A model generated the notes under the pieces. It saw nothing but the letters and a program-made list of their open reading frames with translations. It was not told the DNA's origin and ran no database searches. Both the position numbers and the translations under genes were made by a program. This document shows, in pieces, positions 23,954 through 36,206 of a stretch of 64,000 nt of DNA; position 1 is the first letter of the stretch, and each line of letters begins with the position of its first letter. This DNA is from an uncultured Clostridia bacterium (lineage in GTDB: Bacteria; Bacillota; Peptococcia; Peptococcales; Peptococcaceae). The stretch covers positions 54,199 to 118,198 of the forward strand of contig CALXUG010000005.1 in assembly GCA_944391625.1 (NCBI GenBank). The letters are read 5' to 3'.

Positions 23954-26593
23954 ATGCAGCACAAAAGAAAGCTATCAGTAATTCTGATGTTGGCATTTAT
24001 TTTGACTATGGTTGTACCAGTCAGTGCTTTTGCCGCCGGTTTTTCTGATGTACCAAGCAATCACTGGGCAATTCAGCAAATTGATCGGATGAATGCAAGA
24101 GGGATTATTGGGGGATATGAGGATGGTACAGCCAGACCTAACAATCCTGTAACACAGTTTGAAGCGATTACAATGGCAACCAGAATGATGGGACTGCAAT
24201 ATGATGAGTCCAAAAATAAAGGGACTTATCTGCCTTTTAAGTATCCGGATTGGGCGGGTGCTTATGGTGTAGCGGTTGTCGCTTATGAAGCAGGTTTGGT
24301 CGATGCCAGCGATTTTAACCACAGTTCTGCAGCAAGCCGGGAATGGATTGCCAAACTGCTGATTAAAGTGATGAAGGCAGAAAGTGAATTGAATTCTGTC
24401 AGTGATGAGACATTATCTTTCAATGATACCAGCTCCATTGGAAGCGACTATTTGAATTATGTAAAATTGGCTTACGATAAAGGGTTGATTGGCGGATACA
24501 CCGATGGTTCTTTTAAGCCTAAAAATACAGTAACCAGAGCAGAAATGGCTGCTTTTCTCTGCCGTGTGGAAGATAAGCTGAACACGACAGTTGATAATGT
24601 GGTAAAAGGCAAAGTTACCAATGTGACAGGTGTCAATGTGACCATTGATGGTGTGGACGGCAAAAGTTATAATTTGTTTGCTACGACCAACAGTATTTTA
24701 TATAACAAATCCAGTCAGAAAATTGGTGTAACCGGTTTGGCAATCGGAGATTCGGTTTATGCTGTATATAAAAACAGTTTGCTGAATTATCTGGAAGTGC
24801 GCAGCGAAGAATACAATACCAATAATTCTCAGGTGATTACCAATTTGAGCGGTACAATCAATGCAGTCATTGGGGCTAAAAATACAATTGTAGTTAGTGA
24901 TGAAGATGGTACTTTGCATACTGTTATTGTAGATAAAAATACAAAAATCAATAAAGAGGACAGCAATATTGCATTAGCATTTTCTGATTTACTCACAGAT
25001 ATGTCTGTACGAATTTCTGTAGATAAAGATGACCAGACGGCCAATCAAATCATTATTGAAGAAACAACAGATGGGCAGAAAGGCGGTACAATTTACAGTG
25101 TGGATGTATATGACAATCTGATTGTCATGAATGAAAAAACCGGTTTAAAATCTTACCGGATGTCTAAAAATATTGAAGTTAGCATTTCCGGTATGCTTTC
25201 CGCTACACCGAGCAGTTTAAAAGAAGGTGACATGGCTACCTATACTATTTCTGACGGTGTAATGGTTGCAATTGCAGTAGGCGGCAGTACAGACGCCTAT
25301 GGCGGCAATGCTAAGGTAAAATCTATTGATACGGTTAATCGAATTATCAATTACCAAACCAGTTCTAATGAATTAAAGGCAGCTTTTTATAATAGCGGTC
25401 AGGTTGTAAAATTTAAAAATGGCGATACTGGTACTATGAGTGATTTACAAGTAGGCGACGGTATCAATATTACAGTAGATGATAATCAGGTAACCGCAAT
25501 TACAGTTACCAGCCGTAATTTGAGTGAAGGGGCTATCAAAGGCACTGTATTCTCTGTAAATACTGCCGATGAGTATATTGTAATTACAACAAGCAGCGGT
25601 TCTAAAGAAACCTATGATTTGGCCAGCAATGTAAAGGTATCTTTGTATGGAGATAGTGCTTCGCTGGGCCGATTAAACAAAGGAATGAAAGTAGAACTGA
25701 CATTACAGAACAATGAAGTAATCCGTATCAAAGCCAATGATTTGGTGGATGGTGTAGTGAAAGATGTAAACAGCAGCGCTCGCACCATTCAGGTAACCAC
25801 AGACAGTGGTACAGAAATTTATGATGTGGCCAGCGATGTGGATATCAACTTCTACAGAACCAGCAGTTCTCGTTTGAGTGCTCTGGATGTTGGCGATACT
25901 GTCAGCATGAAGGTTGTCAATGATGAAGTTACCATCATCAATGTGAATGAACAGGTAGATATGACCGTTTATTCTCTGACATATAGCAATGATTATATTC
26001 GCCTGGAAGATGAGAATGGCAACAGAATTAGTGAATATTTGGATGATGTAGAACTGATTATTGACGGTGTTCACAGTTCTGATATTGATGATTTAAGTAT
26101 TGGTGATGAAGTAGTGGCTACCTTTGCCGGCTCTGAGTTGATTAAAATTGAAACAATGGGCCAGGTAAAAAGCGGAGAAGTTACAAAAGTAAACACTTCT
26201 ACCAATACCATCACTGTAAAAACATTCAGCAATGATATCAAAACAGTGCAGTTCAATAATGGAAGTTATGTAGTAAAAAATGGTTCCAGTTCCAGCAACA
26301 TTTCTACTGTTAAAGTAGGTGACAGAATTTCTGTAAGTTCCGGCTCCAACAATAGTCGTGTCATTACAGTCATGAACAGTAAAACCGGGGATGTGCAATA
26401 TGTAATTGGTAACCGGATTCAGTTTTTAGGTGATTCAAATACAAATTTTTATACGGCAATCAATGGTTGTTACTGTCACTATAAAGATTCCACCCGTCAG
26501 TTTGTTTTAGACAATAGTTATGTGACACGGGGTGACAGTATTACCATTTACTATACTGACCGTAACAGTGTTTATGAGGTTGTAAAAAATTAA
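23954..26593 (+). CDS. Secreted SLH-domain protein with about eight 70-residue repeats
   Basis: The 879-residue protein has a signal peptide (cleavage near VSAFA-A, residues 23-28). Three SLH domains follow at about 29-85, 95-140 and 155-205 (FSDVPSNHWA, GGYEDGTARP and GGYTDGSFKP). The remainder, about 215-790, consists of degenerate beta-rich repeats of roughly 70 residues. A typical unit runs from a G-x-V start, through a D/N-x-x-T-I-x-V strand and an L-x-x-G-D turn, to a final V-x-x-I strand. SLH domains bind pyruvylated or polyamine-modified cell-wall polymers, so the protein is an envelope or surface-layer component. A strong terminator follows. No enzymatic motif is visible. Confidence 0.88.
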   Translation: MQHKRKLSVILMLAFILTMVVPVSAFAAGFSDVPSNHWAIQQIDRMNARGIIGGYEDGTARPNNPVTQFEAITMATRMMGLQYDESKNKGTYLPFKYPDWAGAYGVAVVAYEAGLVDASDFNHSSAASREWIAKLLIKVMKAESELNSVSDETLSFNDTSSIGSDYLNYVKLAYDKGLIGGYTDGSFKPKNTVTRAEMAAFLCRVEDKLNTTVDNVVKGKVTNVTGVNVTIDGVDGKSYNLFATTNSILYNKSSQKIGVTGLAIGDSVYAVYKNSLLNYLEVRSEEYNTNNSQVITNLSGTINAVIGAKNTIVVSDEDGTLHTVIVDKNTKINKEDSNIALAFSDLLTDMSVRISVDKDDQTANQIIIEETTDGQKGGTIYSVDVYDNLIVMNEKTGLKSYRMSKNIEVSISGMLSATPSSLKEGDMATYTISDGVMVAIAVGGSTDAYGGNAKVKSIDTVNRIINYQTSSNELKAAFYNSGQVVKFKNGDTGTMSDLQVGDGINITVDDNQVTAITVTSRNLSEGAIKGTVFSVNTADEYIVITTSSGSKETYDLASNVKVSLYGDSASLGRLNKGMKVELTLQNNEVIRIKANDLVDGVVKDVNSSARTIQVTTDSGTEIYDVASDVDINFYRTSSSRLSALDVGDTVSMKVVNDEVTIINVNEQVDMTVYSLTYSNDYIRLEDENGNRISEYLDDVELIIDGVHSSDIDDLSIGDEVVATFAGSELIKIETMGQVKSGEVTKVNTSTNTITVKTFSNDIKTVQFNNGSYVVKNGSSSSNISTVKVGDRISVSSGSNNSRVITVMNSKTGDVQYVIGNRIQFLGDSNTNFYTAINGCYCHYKDSTRQFVLDNSYVTRGDSITIYYTDRNSVYEVVKN

Positions 26594-26620
26594 TTGCAAC
26601 GTGAGATAAAGTCCATGATT

Positions 26621-26678
26621 AATAACAAAAGAGACGTCAAAGATGGAATCCTCCATCAAGGCGTCTTTTTTTGTTATC
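26621..26678 (+). terminator. Terminator after the SLH gene
   Basis: A two-part stem (AAGAGACG with CGTCTTTTT, and AGATGGA with TCCATC) is followed by a long T-run. The rest of the 352-base gap to 26945 is AT-rich, with no gene or clear RNA seen. Confidence 0.85.
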
Positions 26679-26945
26679 CTGCGGTAAGGAATTATTTTGA
26701 CAGAAATGTCATTTTGAATATAATATAAAACTTTAGACATACCTAAATTAGGTTAATATAAAAGTATTCAGACTTTGAATATGGAATGCAGGTATATGTC
26801 TGGAGCTGGTAGAAAATTATAACAGGCCAGATTATTTTTTGAAACAGATAGTCAAAGAAAGCAGATAGAGCTGTTACTGTGAAAAGCTTATAATTTTTTA
26901 TTGATTGTGATGTTGGTGTGCATGTAAAGATTAGGGGGAATTTTT

Positions 26946-28322
26946 ATGGAAAAGAATGCTTGGAAAAAATATGATGCGACACAATTAGAACAGCTGGAGT
27001 TATTGGCTAATCAATATAAGCAATTCTTGAATGCTGGCAAAACTGAGCGGGAATGTGCCCGCGAAGCAATTCGTCAGGCAAAAGAAGCAGGCTATGTTGA
27101 TTTACAAGATATTATTACAGGGAAAAGACCAATGCAATCAAAAATATATGCTGCGTCCATGGACAAAACAGTAGCCTTGTTCCATTTGGGTAAGGAACCG
27201 TTGGAACAGGGGCTGCGGATTGTGGCTGCACATATTGATTCACCGAGATTGGATTTAAAGCAAAATCCATTGTATGAAGAGGGTGGTATGGCCTATTTGG
27301 ACACCCATTATTATGGGGGGATTAAAAAATATCAATGGGTTACACTGCCTTTGGCCATTCATGGAGTGGTGGCTAAAAAAGATGGCAGCTGTATAGATAT
27401 TGTTATCGGAGAGCAGGAAGATGATCCTGTTTTTGGAGTAACAGATTTATTGGTGCATCTGGCCGGTGAGCAGCTGGATAAAAAAGGTGCTAAGGTTGTA
27501 GAAGGCGAAGCATTAGATTTGCTGGTGGGAAATAAGCCATTGGTAGGAGAGGAAAAAGAGGCAGTAAAAAAACAGATCTTGCAGATTTTGCAGCAGAAAT
27601 ATGGTATGGAAGAAAATGATTTTGTCTCTGCTGAATTAGAGGTTGTTCCTGCTGGCAAGGCGAGAGATTGCGGTTTTGATCGCAGCATGGTTATGGCTTA
27701 TGGACATGATGATCGTGTATGCGCATTTGCCTCTTTGGCAGCATTATTGCATGTTGCGGATGCGGAAAAAACGGTGTGCTGTCTGTTGGTTGATAAAGAG
27801 GAAATAGGCAGTGTGGGAGCCACCGGTATGAAGTCCAGATTTTTTGAAAATACAGTAGCAGAATTAATGGCATTAACCGATGATTATTCTGAATTAAAAT
27901 TGCGTCGCGCGTTATCCCGCAGTAAAATGCTGTCTGTTGATGTTAGTTCTGCATTTGATCCAACTTACGCTCAGGCCTTCGATAAACGCAATGCAGCTTA
28001 TGTGGGGAATGGAATGGTCTTAAAAAAATATACCGGATCCCGCGGAAAATCCGGCGCCAATGATGCCAATGCGGAATATATTGGTATTTTGCGTAATGTA
28101 ATGGATAATGCAGCAGTTACTTACCAAACTGCAGAGCTGGGCAAAGTGGATTATGGCGGAGGCGGTACGATTTCTTATATTGCTGCCCTATATGGGATGG
28201 ATGTGATTGATTGTGGTGTGCCGGTATTAAACATGCATGCTCCGTGGGAGGTTATAAGCAAAGCCGATTTATACGAAGCTGCAAAAGGATACTATGCGTT
28301 TTTAAATATGAAAAATCGTTAA
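26946..28322 (+). CDS. M18-family aminopeptidase
   Basis: The 458-residue metallo-aminopeptidase shows the M18 landmarks in order: AAHIDSPRLDLK (metal-binding His and Asp), GGIKKYQWVTLPL, YGHDDRVCAF (bridging Asp), VDKEEIGSVGATG (catalytic Glu pair), and C-terminal NMHAPWEVISK (metal-binding His). M18 enzymes form large cytosolic dodecamers that remove acidic or neutral N-terminal residues from peptides. It probably completes the breakdown of imported or Clp-generated peptides. It stands as a single gene with AGGGGGA before the ATG. Confidence 0.95.
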   Translation: MEKNAWKKYDATQLEQLELLANQYKQFLNAGKTERECAREAIRQAKEAGYVDLQDIITGKRPMQSKIYAASMDKTVALFHLGKEPLEQGLRIVAAHIDSPRLDLKQNPLYEEGGMAYLDTHYYGGIKKYQWVTLPLAIHGVVAKKDGSCIDIVIGEQEDDPVFGVTDLLVHLAGEQLDKKGAKVVEGEALDLLVGNKPLVGEEKEAVKKQILQILQQKYGMEENDFVSAELEVVPAGKARDCGFDRSMVMAYGHDDRVCAFASLAALLHVADAEKTVCCLLVDKEEIGSVGATGMKSRFFENTVAELMALTDDYSELKLRRALSRSKMLSVDVSSAFDPTYAQAFDKRNAAYVGNGMVLKKYTGSRGKSGANDANAEYIGILRNVMDNAAVTYQTAELGKVDYGGGGTISYIAALYGMDVIDCGVPVLNMHAPWEVISKADLYEAAKGYYAFLNMKNR

Positions 28323-28586
28323 ACTGCTGAATTATGATTGATTGGTGTTTATACAGTTGGCAGAGAGTTATAGATACGGTATGTTTGCATAATGACAGGC
28401 AGATAAAATAGGTGTAAATACACGAATATTGTATACTTGTTCTAAATAAATTGACAGTAAGATTTAAGATGACTAAACTATCTAAGTTAGAATAAATGTA
28501 ATCATAGCATATTGGTAAATGGTAGCTTGGTTTTACTGATTGACGAGAAGGTTGTTTGACAGGTTGTATGGGGGAGGCATATTGGT

Positions 28587-29153
28587 ATGGAACGTATTTT
28601 AACGGTCGCTGCTTCACAACAGGGACAACTGTTATTGCAGCAGTTGCTGCAGGAGTTGCCGCTTCCCAGCAGTCAACATGCCAGTACGGGTGCTGCGGCA
28701 CGAAGACTTTTGCAAGAGGAGCAGTTTGATTTAGTTCTTATAAATGCGCCATTGTCAGATGAATATGGTGATTTGGTGGCCAAACTGGCTTTTTCAAAAA
28801 ACGCAGCGGTTATTTTGTTAACAAAGGCTGAGCATATTGATGCGGTACGGGAAAAAATTGCTCAGACTGGCATCTATATGATAGCAAAACCGTTGAGGCG
28901 TGCTGTTTTTCTTCAGTTGGTACAATGTATCCTGCAGCAGGAAAAAAAGATGCGGCAGTTGCAAGAAGAACGGGATCATCTGAAACAGCAGATGCAGGAA
29001 ATCAACCTGATTAACAGGGCGAAGCTGGTACTGATGCAGGTTTTAAAGCTTTCAGAACCACAAGCGCATCGCTATATTGAAAAACAGGCCATGGATCTGC
29101 GCATTACAAAAAGGGAAGTAGCAGAAGGCGTACTTAATACCTATGAAAGCTGA
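28587..29153 (+). CDS. ANTAR-domain antitermination regulator with degenerate receiver
   Basis: The 188-residue protein resembles AmiR/NasT regulators. It has an N-terminal receiver-like domain (1-120), a coiled coil (about 118-142) and a C-terminal ANTAR domain (about 140-185, INRAKLVLMQVLKLSEPQA). ANTAR domains bind twin hairpins in RNA leaders and prevent termination. The receiver lacks the phospho-acceptor: the position is Asn53 in VLINAPL, and the N-terminal acidic pair is replaced by AAS. Phosphorylation control is therefore unlikely, and another signal or partner must act. It precedes pyrG by 80 bases; the pairing may be accidental. Confidence 0.85.
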   Translation: MERILTVAASQQGQLLLQQLLQELPLPSSQHASTGAAARRLLQEEQFDLVLINAPLSDEYGDLVAKLAFSKNAAVILLTKAEHIDAVREKIAQTGIYMIAKPLRRAVFLQLVQCILQQEKKMRQLQEERDHLKQQMQEINLINRAKLVLMQVLKLSEPQAHRYIEKQAMDLRITKREVAEGVLNTYES

Positions 29154-29200
29154 TTATCTCATGTCATAACAAAACTTCAGCAGTAAATCAGAGACTATAA

Positions 29201-30844
<1,644 letters not shown>

Positions 30845-30918
30845 ACGTTTTTTAAACAGGCCGCTTTTATGTGGCCGTTGTAATATGATAAAGAAAAAGA
30901 ATACGGAGGGTTTATGGT

Positions 30919-32100
30919 ATGAAAATTAATGAAAATTATTTGAATTTGAAAGACAGTTATTTGTTTGCCACTGTGAACAGAAAGGCTCGAGAGTTTCAGC
31001 AGAATCATCCAGACAAAAAAGTAATTAAACTGGGGATTGGTGATGTTACCATTCCTTTGTGTACAGCTGTTACAGAGGCTATGCACAAAGCTGTAGATGA
31101 AATGGCTACCAAGGAAGGGTTTCATGGCTATGGTCCGGAACAAGGTTATGATTTCTTAAAAGAAGCATTGCAAAAATATTATGGTCAGCGTGCAGTCAAC
31201 CTGGAATTAGAAGAAATTTTTATCAGTGATGGTGCAAAGAGTGACGTTGGAAATATTCTGGATATTTTCGGGAAAGACAATGTGGTATTGATTCCGGATC
31301 CGGTTTATCCCGTTTATGTAGATACCAATGTAATGGCCGGACGTCAGGTACAATTTATGAATGCCAGTGAAGAAAATGGATTTTTGGCTATGCCTAATCC
31401 TGAAATTCATGCCGATATTATTTATATGTGCTCTCCGAATAATCCAACCGGTGCAGTTTACAATAAAGAACAGCTGAAAGTATGGGTAGATTATGCCATT
31501 GCCAATGACGCAGTAATTTTATTTGATGCTGCTTATGAAGTATTTGTAGCTGATGAAAGTCTGCCAAGAAGTATCTTTGAAATTGAAGGCGCAGATCAAT
31601 GTGCTATTGAGTTCGGCTCTTTTTCTAAAACTGCCGGATTTACCGGTACTCGTTGCGGTTACACAGTAGTGCCGATGAATTTAGTACGGGAAGGACAAAG
31701 CTTAAATAAATTATGGCTGCGGCGTCAGACCACCAAATTTAATGGCGTTCCTTATGTGGTGCAGCGCGGTGCAGAAGCTGTATTTACAGCTGAGGGGCAG
31801 CAACAGATCCATGAAGCCATTGCATATTATAAAGAAAATGCTAAAATTATTGCAGAAGCAATGGATGAATTGGGTATCTGGTATACAGGCGGCGTTAACT
31901 CCCCGTATATTTGGCTGAAATGCCCAAATGGAATGGGATCATGGGAATTCTTTGACTTTTTGTTGGAACAGGCCAATGTAGTAGGAACTCCGGGTGCCGG
32001 TTTTGGTGAAAATGGAGAAGGATTCTTCCGTTTAACAGCCTTTGGCGATAGAGAAAATACAAAAGAGGCTGTGAAACGAATCAAGGATGCACTAAAATAA
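30919..32100 (+). CDS. dapL: LL-diaminopimelate aminotransferase
   Basis: The 393-residue PLP enzyme starts [16 protein letters not shown], typical of DapL. It has GIGDVTIPL and HGYGPEQGY in the substrate region and the PLP lysine in [13 protein letters not shown]. It makes LL-diaminopimelate directly from tetrahydrodipicolinate, bypassing the succinylase/acetylase steps, and supplies both lysine and peptidoglycan. It is 74 bases after pyrG with its own ribosome site, and a strong inverted repeat follows. Confidence 0.96.
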   Translation: MKINENYLNLKDSYLFATVNRKAREFQQNHPDKKVIKLGIGDVTIPLCTAVTEAMHKAVDEMATKEGFHGYGPEQGYDFLKEALQKYYGQRAVNLELEEIFISDGAKSDVGNILDIFGKDNVVLIPDPVYPVYVDTNVMAGRQVQFMNASEENGFLAMPNPEIHADIIYMCSPNNPTGAVYNKEQLKVWVDYAIANDAVILFDAAYEVFVADESLPRSIFEIEGADQCAIEFGSFSKTAGFTGTRCGYTVVPMNLVREGQSLNKLWLRRQTTKFNGVPYVVQRGAEAVFTAEGQQQIHEAIAYYKENAKIIAEAMDELGIWYTGGVNSPYIWLKCPNGMGSWEFFDFLLEQANVVGTPGAGFGENGEGFFRLTAFGDRENTKEAVKRIKDALK

Positions 32101-32157
32101 CAAAGTGTTTATTGGTAGAAGGTTGCACTGAAAAGTAATTCAATCATTTTTTACAAT

Positions 32158-32193
32158 AACAAGCAGCATAGTTTTTTTACTATGCTGCTTGTT
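32158..32193 (+). terminator. Hairpin terminator after dapL
   Basis: AACAAGCAGCATAGT and its exact complement enclose a short T loop. The 3' tail is only moderately T-rich. The remaining gap to 32558 is very AT-rich and must hold the opp promoter, but I cannot point to firm hexamers. Confidence 0.75.
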
Positions 32194-32558
32194 GTATATG
32201 CTGTAATGTACTGAAATAAAAAATTTCTATATGGAATTTTTTATAGACATACTGACAGATTCATAAAAGAATACGCCTTGATTATTAGAAGAATGTTGTT
32301 TAACAGGCTTTTATTTTGCACTTGTTATGATTAAATAAACGAAATTTTGAATGTTTTTGCTGTTTGGGATATCAATTAGTTAGGTGAATACGGAATATGA
32401 AGCCTGTTTGCCCAGAAAATGCATATTGAATTATTGGATAAAATGTGGTATTTTATGTTATATTGTTATATTGAAAAAATGGGATAGTTTTTATCCTCGG
32501 TAGTGATTTTAGTAAAGATTTTTGCAGGATGGCAGAATAAGAAAAGAGCGAGAAACGT

Positions 32559-33575
32559 ATGATTCAATCAGAACCAATATTGGAAATTAAAGACTTATGT
32601 GTAGAATTTAAGACGATGGAAGGAACTGTAAAGGCGGTAGATCACTTAAGCTACACATTACATAAAGGGGAAAAGCTGGGCATCGTAGGTGAAAGCGGAA
32701 GCGGAAAAAGCGTTTCATCATTGGCTATTATGCAGCTGATTCCAAACCCTCCCGGAAAAATTACTGAGGGTGAAATTATATATAAAAAGCAGGATTTGGT
32801 AAAATTCTCAGAAGGCGATATGCAGAAAATCAGGGGTAACGATATTTCTATGATTTTTCAGGAGCCGATGACTTCTTTGAATCCAATTATCAAATGCGGA
32901 AAGCAGATTGCAGAATCGTTAGAGCTGCATCGCAATATGAAGAAAAAAGAAGCAATGGAAGAGGCTGTTCGGATGATGCGGGCAGTGGGCATTGCTAATC
33001 CGGAGGCGCGTGCGCATGAATACCCCCATCAAATGTCCGGTGGTATGCGGCAGCGTGTCATGATTGCTATGGCGTTGGCCTGTCAGCCGCAGGTGTTAAT
33101 TGCCGATGAACCGACAACAGCGTTGGATGTAACCATCCAGGCGCAGATTTTAGATTTGATACGGGATATGAATCAGAGTATGAATACGTCTGTCCTGTTT
33201 ATTACCCATGACTTGGGTGTGGTGAGTGAGCTTTGCGATACAGTGATTGTTATGTATACCGGACATATCGTAGAGCAGGCGCCGGTGAAAGAAATATTCA
33301 GGGAGCCGAAACACCCGTATACAGTGGGATTACTGCAAGCTATACCAACCATTACCAAAGAACGGAAGCCATTATCAGCCATTGAAGGGATGGTGCCCAA
33401 TCCGACAGAACGCATTGCAGGCTGCAGTTTCTGGCCAAGATGTCCAAAAGCGATGGAGCAATGTAAAAGAGAAGTACCGCCAGTATGTCAGATTTCAGAG
33501 AAACGGCAGGTTCGGTGTTGGTTGTATGCAGAAAATAAAGAACAGGCAGGAGTTGGTTCTGATGGCAGCAGATGA
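32559..33575 (+). CDS. oppD: Oligopeptide/dipeptide ABC transporter ATPase (OppD type)
   Basis: The 338-residue protein has Walker A GESGSGKS near residue 46, the Q-loop FQEPMTSLNP, signature MSGGMRQRVMIA, Walker B VLIADEPTTALD, and the C-terminal CxFWPRCPKA cysteine region found in Opp/Dpp ATPases that carry an iron-sulfur or zinc site. It is the first gene of a five-gene transporter operon and energises peptide import. The next ATPase gene overlaps its end by 14 bases. Confidence 0.92.
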   Translation: MIQSEPILEIKDLCVEFKTMEGTVKAVDHLSYTLHKGEKLGIVGESGSGKSVSSLAIMQLIPNPPGKITEGEIIYKKQDLVKFSEGDMQKIRGNDISMIFQEPMTSLNPIIKCGKQIAESLELHRNMKKKEAMEEAVRMMRAVGIANPEARAHEYPHQMSGGMRQRVMIAMALACQPQVLIADEPTTALDVTIQAQILDLIRDMNQSMNTSVLFITHDLGVVSELCDTVIVMYTGHIVEQAPVKEIFREPKHPYTVGLLQAIPTITKERKPLSAIEGMVPNPTERIAGCSFWPRCPKAMEQCKREVPPVCQISEKRQVRCWLYAENKEQAGVGSDGSR

Positions 33576-34530
33576 AAAACAGGTGCTTGTGAAGGCTGAC
33601 CATGTAAAAGTTTATTTTAAAGGAACGGATAAAAAAGCTGGCGTTGTGAAGGCTGTTGATGATGTCAGTTTTGAAATATTTAAAGGTGAAACCTTTGGTG
33701 TTGTAGGGGAAAGCGGCTGCGGAAAAAGTACATTGGGCAGAACACTGATTCAATTAATTAAACCAACCGAAGGCAGCGTTTTTTTGGATGGAAAAGAAAT
33801 TTCCGCCATGAAAGGAAACGAGTTAAAACAGATTCGGAAAAAAGCGCAGATTATTTTTCAGGATCCGTCCGCTTGTTTAAACCCCCGGCGAACCATTCGT
33901 CAGATTTTGATGGAGCCTTTTGAGATTCATCGTATGCATAAGGTTATGGATGTAGATGCTCGTGTAAAAGAGTTGCTGCAGCTTGTAGGTTTGGATACTT
34001 ACCATTTAAGTCGTTATCCTCATGAGCTTTCCGGCGGACAGAAACAGCGTATTGGTATCGCACGGGCGTTGGCGTTAAAACCGGACATTATTATTTGCGA
34101 TGAAGCTGTCTCTGCTTTGGATGTATCGGTGCAGGCACAGGTATTAAATCTTTTGCAAGAGTTAAAAGAAAAATTGGGCTTAACTTATTTTTTTATTTCG
34201 CATAATTTAAACGTTGTTTATCAGATCAGTGACCGTGTCGGAGTTATGTATCTGGGCAAAATGGCAGAGATTGCCGCATATGATCAGTTGTATGAAAAAC
34301 GGTATCATCCATATACAGAGGCGTTGCTTTCAGCCATTCCGCAAATTAATCAGGAGGGGCAGCCGGAGCGGATTCGTTTGCAGGGTGAGGTACCCAGTCC
34401 GTCCAATCCACCTGCCGGATGTCGGTTTCATACCCGTTGTCCCAAAGCGTCTGAAAAATGTCGTATAGCAGAGCCTCAGTTAAAGGAAATTGAACCAGGT
34501 CATTTTGTTGCTTGTCATTTGTATCAATAG
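33562..34530 (+). CDS. oppF: Oligopeptide/dipeptide ABC transporter ATPase (OppF type)
   Basis: The ATPase has about 322 residues, with Walker A GESGCGKST near 52, Q-loop IFQDPSACLNPR, signature LSGGQKQRIGIA, Walker B IIICDEAVSALD, and the Opp-type C-terminal cysteine motif CRFHTRCPKA. The open frame extends 60 codons further upstream within oppD. The ATG at 33562 has AGGAG at a good distance and gives the normal N-terminus, so I take that as start. Two different ATPases are the rule for this transporter class. Confidence 0.92.
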   Translation: MAADEKQVLVKADHVKVYFKGTDKKAGVVKAVDDVSFEIFKGETFGVVGESGCGKSTLGRTLIQLIKPTEGSVFLDGKEISAMKGNELKQIRKKAQIIFQDPSACLNPRRTIRQILMEPFEIHRMHKVMDVDARVKELLQLVGLDTYHLSRYPHELSGGQKQRIGIARALALKPDIIICDEAVSALDVSVQAQVLNLLQELKEKLGLTYFFISHNLNVVYQISDRVGVMYLGKMAEIAAYDQLYEKRYHPYTEALLSAIPQINQEGQPERIRLQGEVPSPSNPPAGCRFHTRCPKASEKCRIAEPQLKEIEPGHFVACHLYQ

Positions 34531-34579
34531 GAGATATTGTCGCTTTGTGGCATCTCAATAAATTATGGGGGAGATTCAT

Positions 34580-36186
34580 ATGAAAAAGAAGTTTTTAGCT
34601 TTGGTATTAGCCCTGGCTGTAGCAGTGGGCGGAACTGCCTGCGGCGGAAAGACCAATGATGGTGATGCTGCTGCCACCAACACTAACACAGAGGGCACAG
34701 TCATTGTGGCAATGGGTTCTGGTTTTTCTACTTTGGACCCCGGATATGTATATGAAAAATATCCGCAAACAATTGTAAATGCTTGTTATGAAACATTATT
34801 TAAACTTCATGGCGATGGCACAGAACCACAGCCATGGTTAGCCGAAAGTTATGCATTCTCTGATGATGGTTTGACGCTGACTGTCAAATTAAGACCAGAC
34901 GTTGTTTTTGCCAGCGGAAATCCGATGACTTCTGCGGATGTTGCGTTTAGTATTAATCGTTGCAAAAATCTGCATGGAAACCCATCCTTTATTTGCGACA
35001 GCATTGAGCAGATTGAAACACCGGATGACAGTACCGTTGTATTCAAACTGAATCAGGCTGACAGTGCAATTATATCCAAACTGACTTATCAGTCTCTGTC
35101 TATTTTAGATAGCGCTGTTGTGAAAGAAAATGGCGGTACTGATGCAGAAGATGCTGCTTCTACGGATACAGCTCAGGAATATTTGAATAATACCAGCGCC
35201 GGTACCGGTATGTATGTAATGACCAGTTATATTCCAAATGAACAAGTAGTTCTGGAAAAAAATCCAAATTATTGGACAGAATCTAATAATATTGAAAAAT
35301 ATATTCTGAACATTCAGCCGGATCCAAATACACAGATGATGACTTTATCTACAGGTGATATTGATATTGCTATGAATATGACCGACGATACCATGGCTGA
35401 ATTAGAAGGATCTGAAAATGTTCAAATTGTAAATGACGCAACCAAAATGATTGGCTTTGTTATGATGAATATGGACGAAACGTATGGCGGTCCGGTTTCC
35501 GATCCAAAAGTACAGCAGGCTATCCGTAAAGCCCTGGATTATTCCGGTATTCAGATGATTTGCGGGGAAGGCACGATAACACCATATGATATTATTCAGG
35601 TTGGTTTTATGGGCAGTAAAGGGGAAAGACCTGTTGACTATACCAATATTGAAGAAGCAAAACAGCTTTTAGCAGAAGCAGGTTATCCAAATGGTTTTGA
35701 TATTGATTTAACCGTATCTGATTTGGATATGGAAGGTGTTGCTTTGACTGACTTAGCGCAGAAAGTAAAAGACGATTGGCTCAGATCGGTATTAATGTAA
35801 ATCTGGTAACACAGGCTTGGGCTGCTGGTTATGGTGATTCTTACCGTAATGGCACACTTGGATTCACCGTTATGTATTGGGGAATTGATTACAGTGACCC
35901 GAACGTGCAGCTGGAATTCCTGCCGGGCGCTTCTGTAGGTTTAAGAGCAGGTTGGACCGTTGACATGGATCCGGAACTTGCTGCTCTGTATCAGAAAACC
36001 ATGGAAGCAACTGACAACGATGCTCGTATCGAAGTATTGGAAGAAATTCAGGATGCTATGTATGAACATGGTCCATTTATTGTAATTGCGCAGGCACCTG
36101 CTCATATTGCGCACAACACAAGATTAGAAGGTGTTGCAATTCGTGACTGCGTCACAATTGATTTAACTGAAATTAACCTGAAATAA
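34580..36186 (+). pseudogene. oppA: Peptide-binding lipoprotein (OppA/DppA type) with a one-base frameshift
   Basis: The frame runs from MKKKFLALVLALAV to about residue 400, with a lipoprotein signal (Cys21 in GGTACGG) and SBP family 5 features. It then stops at 35800 after the odd tail DDWLRSVLM. A second frame from 35776 starts MAQIGINVNLVTQAW and continues the same protein to 36186. Reading DD-LAQIGINV requires one more T at the TT of 35776-35777. Joined, the product has about 535 residues, the normal length. The rest is intact, so either the mutation is very recent, it is phase-variable, or it is a sequencing error. GGGGGAG precedes the ATG at 34580. Confidence 0.85.
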
Positions 36187-36206
36187 CAGGTTCTAATGGT
36201 CTTCAA

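Noticed and set aside
33382..33561. N-terminal 60-codon extension of oppF inside oppD
   Set aside because: The extension lies in another frame of oppD, has no transporter similarity, and the ATG at 33562 has the proper ribosome site.
35770..35800. Programmed ribosomal frameshift in oppA
   Set aside because: No slippery heptamer, internal Shine-Dalgarno stimulator or downstream pseudoknot is evident at the TT site. Mutation or sequencing error is simpler.
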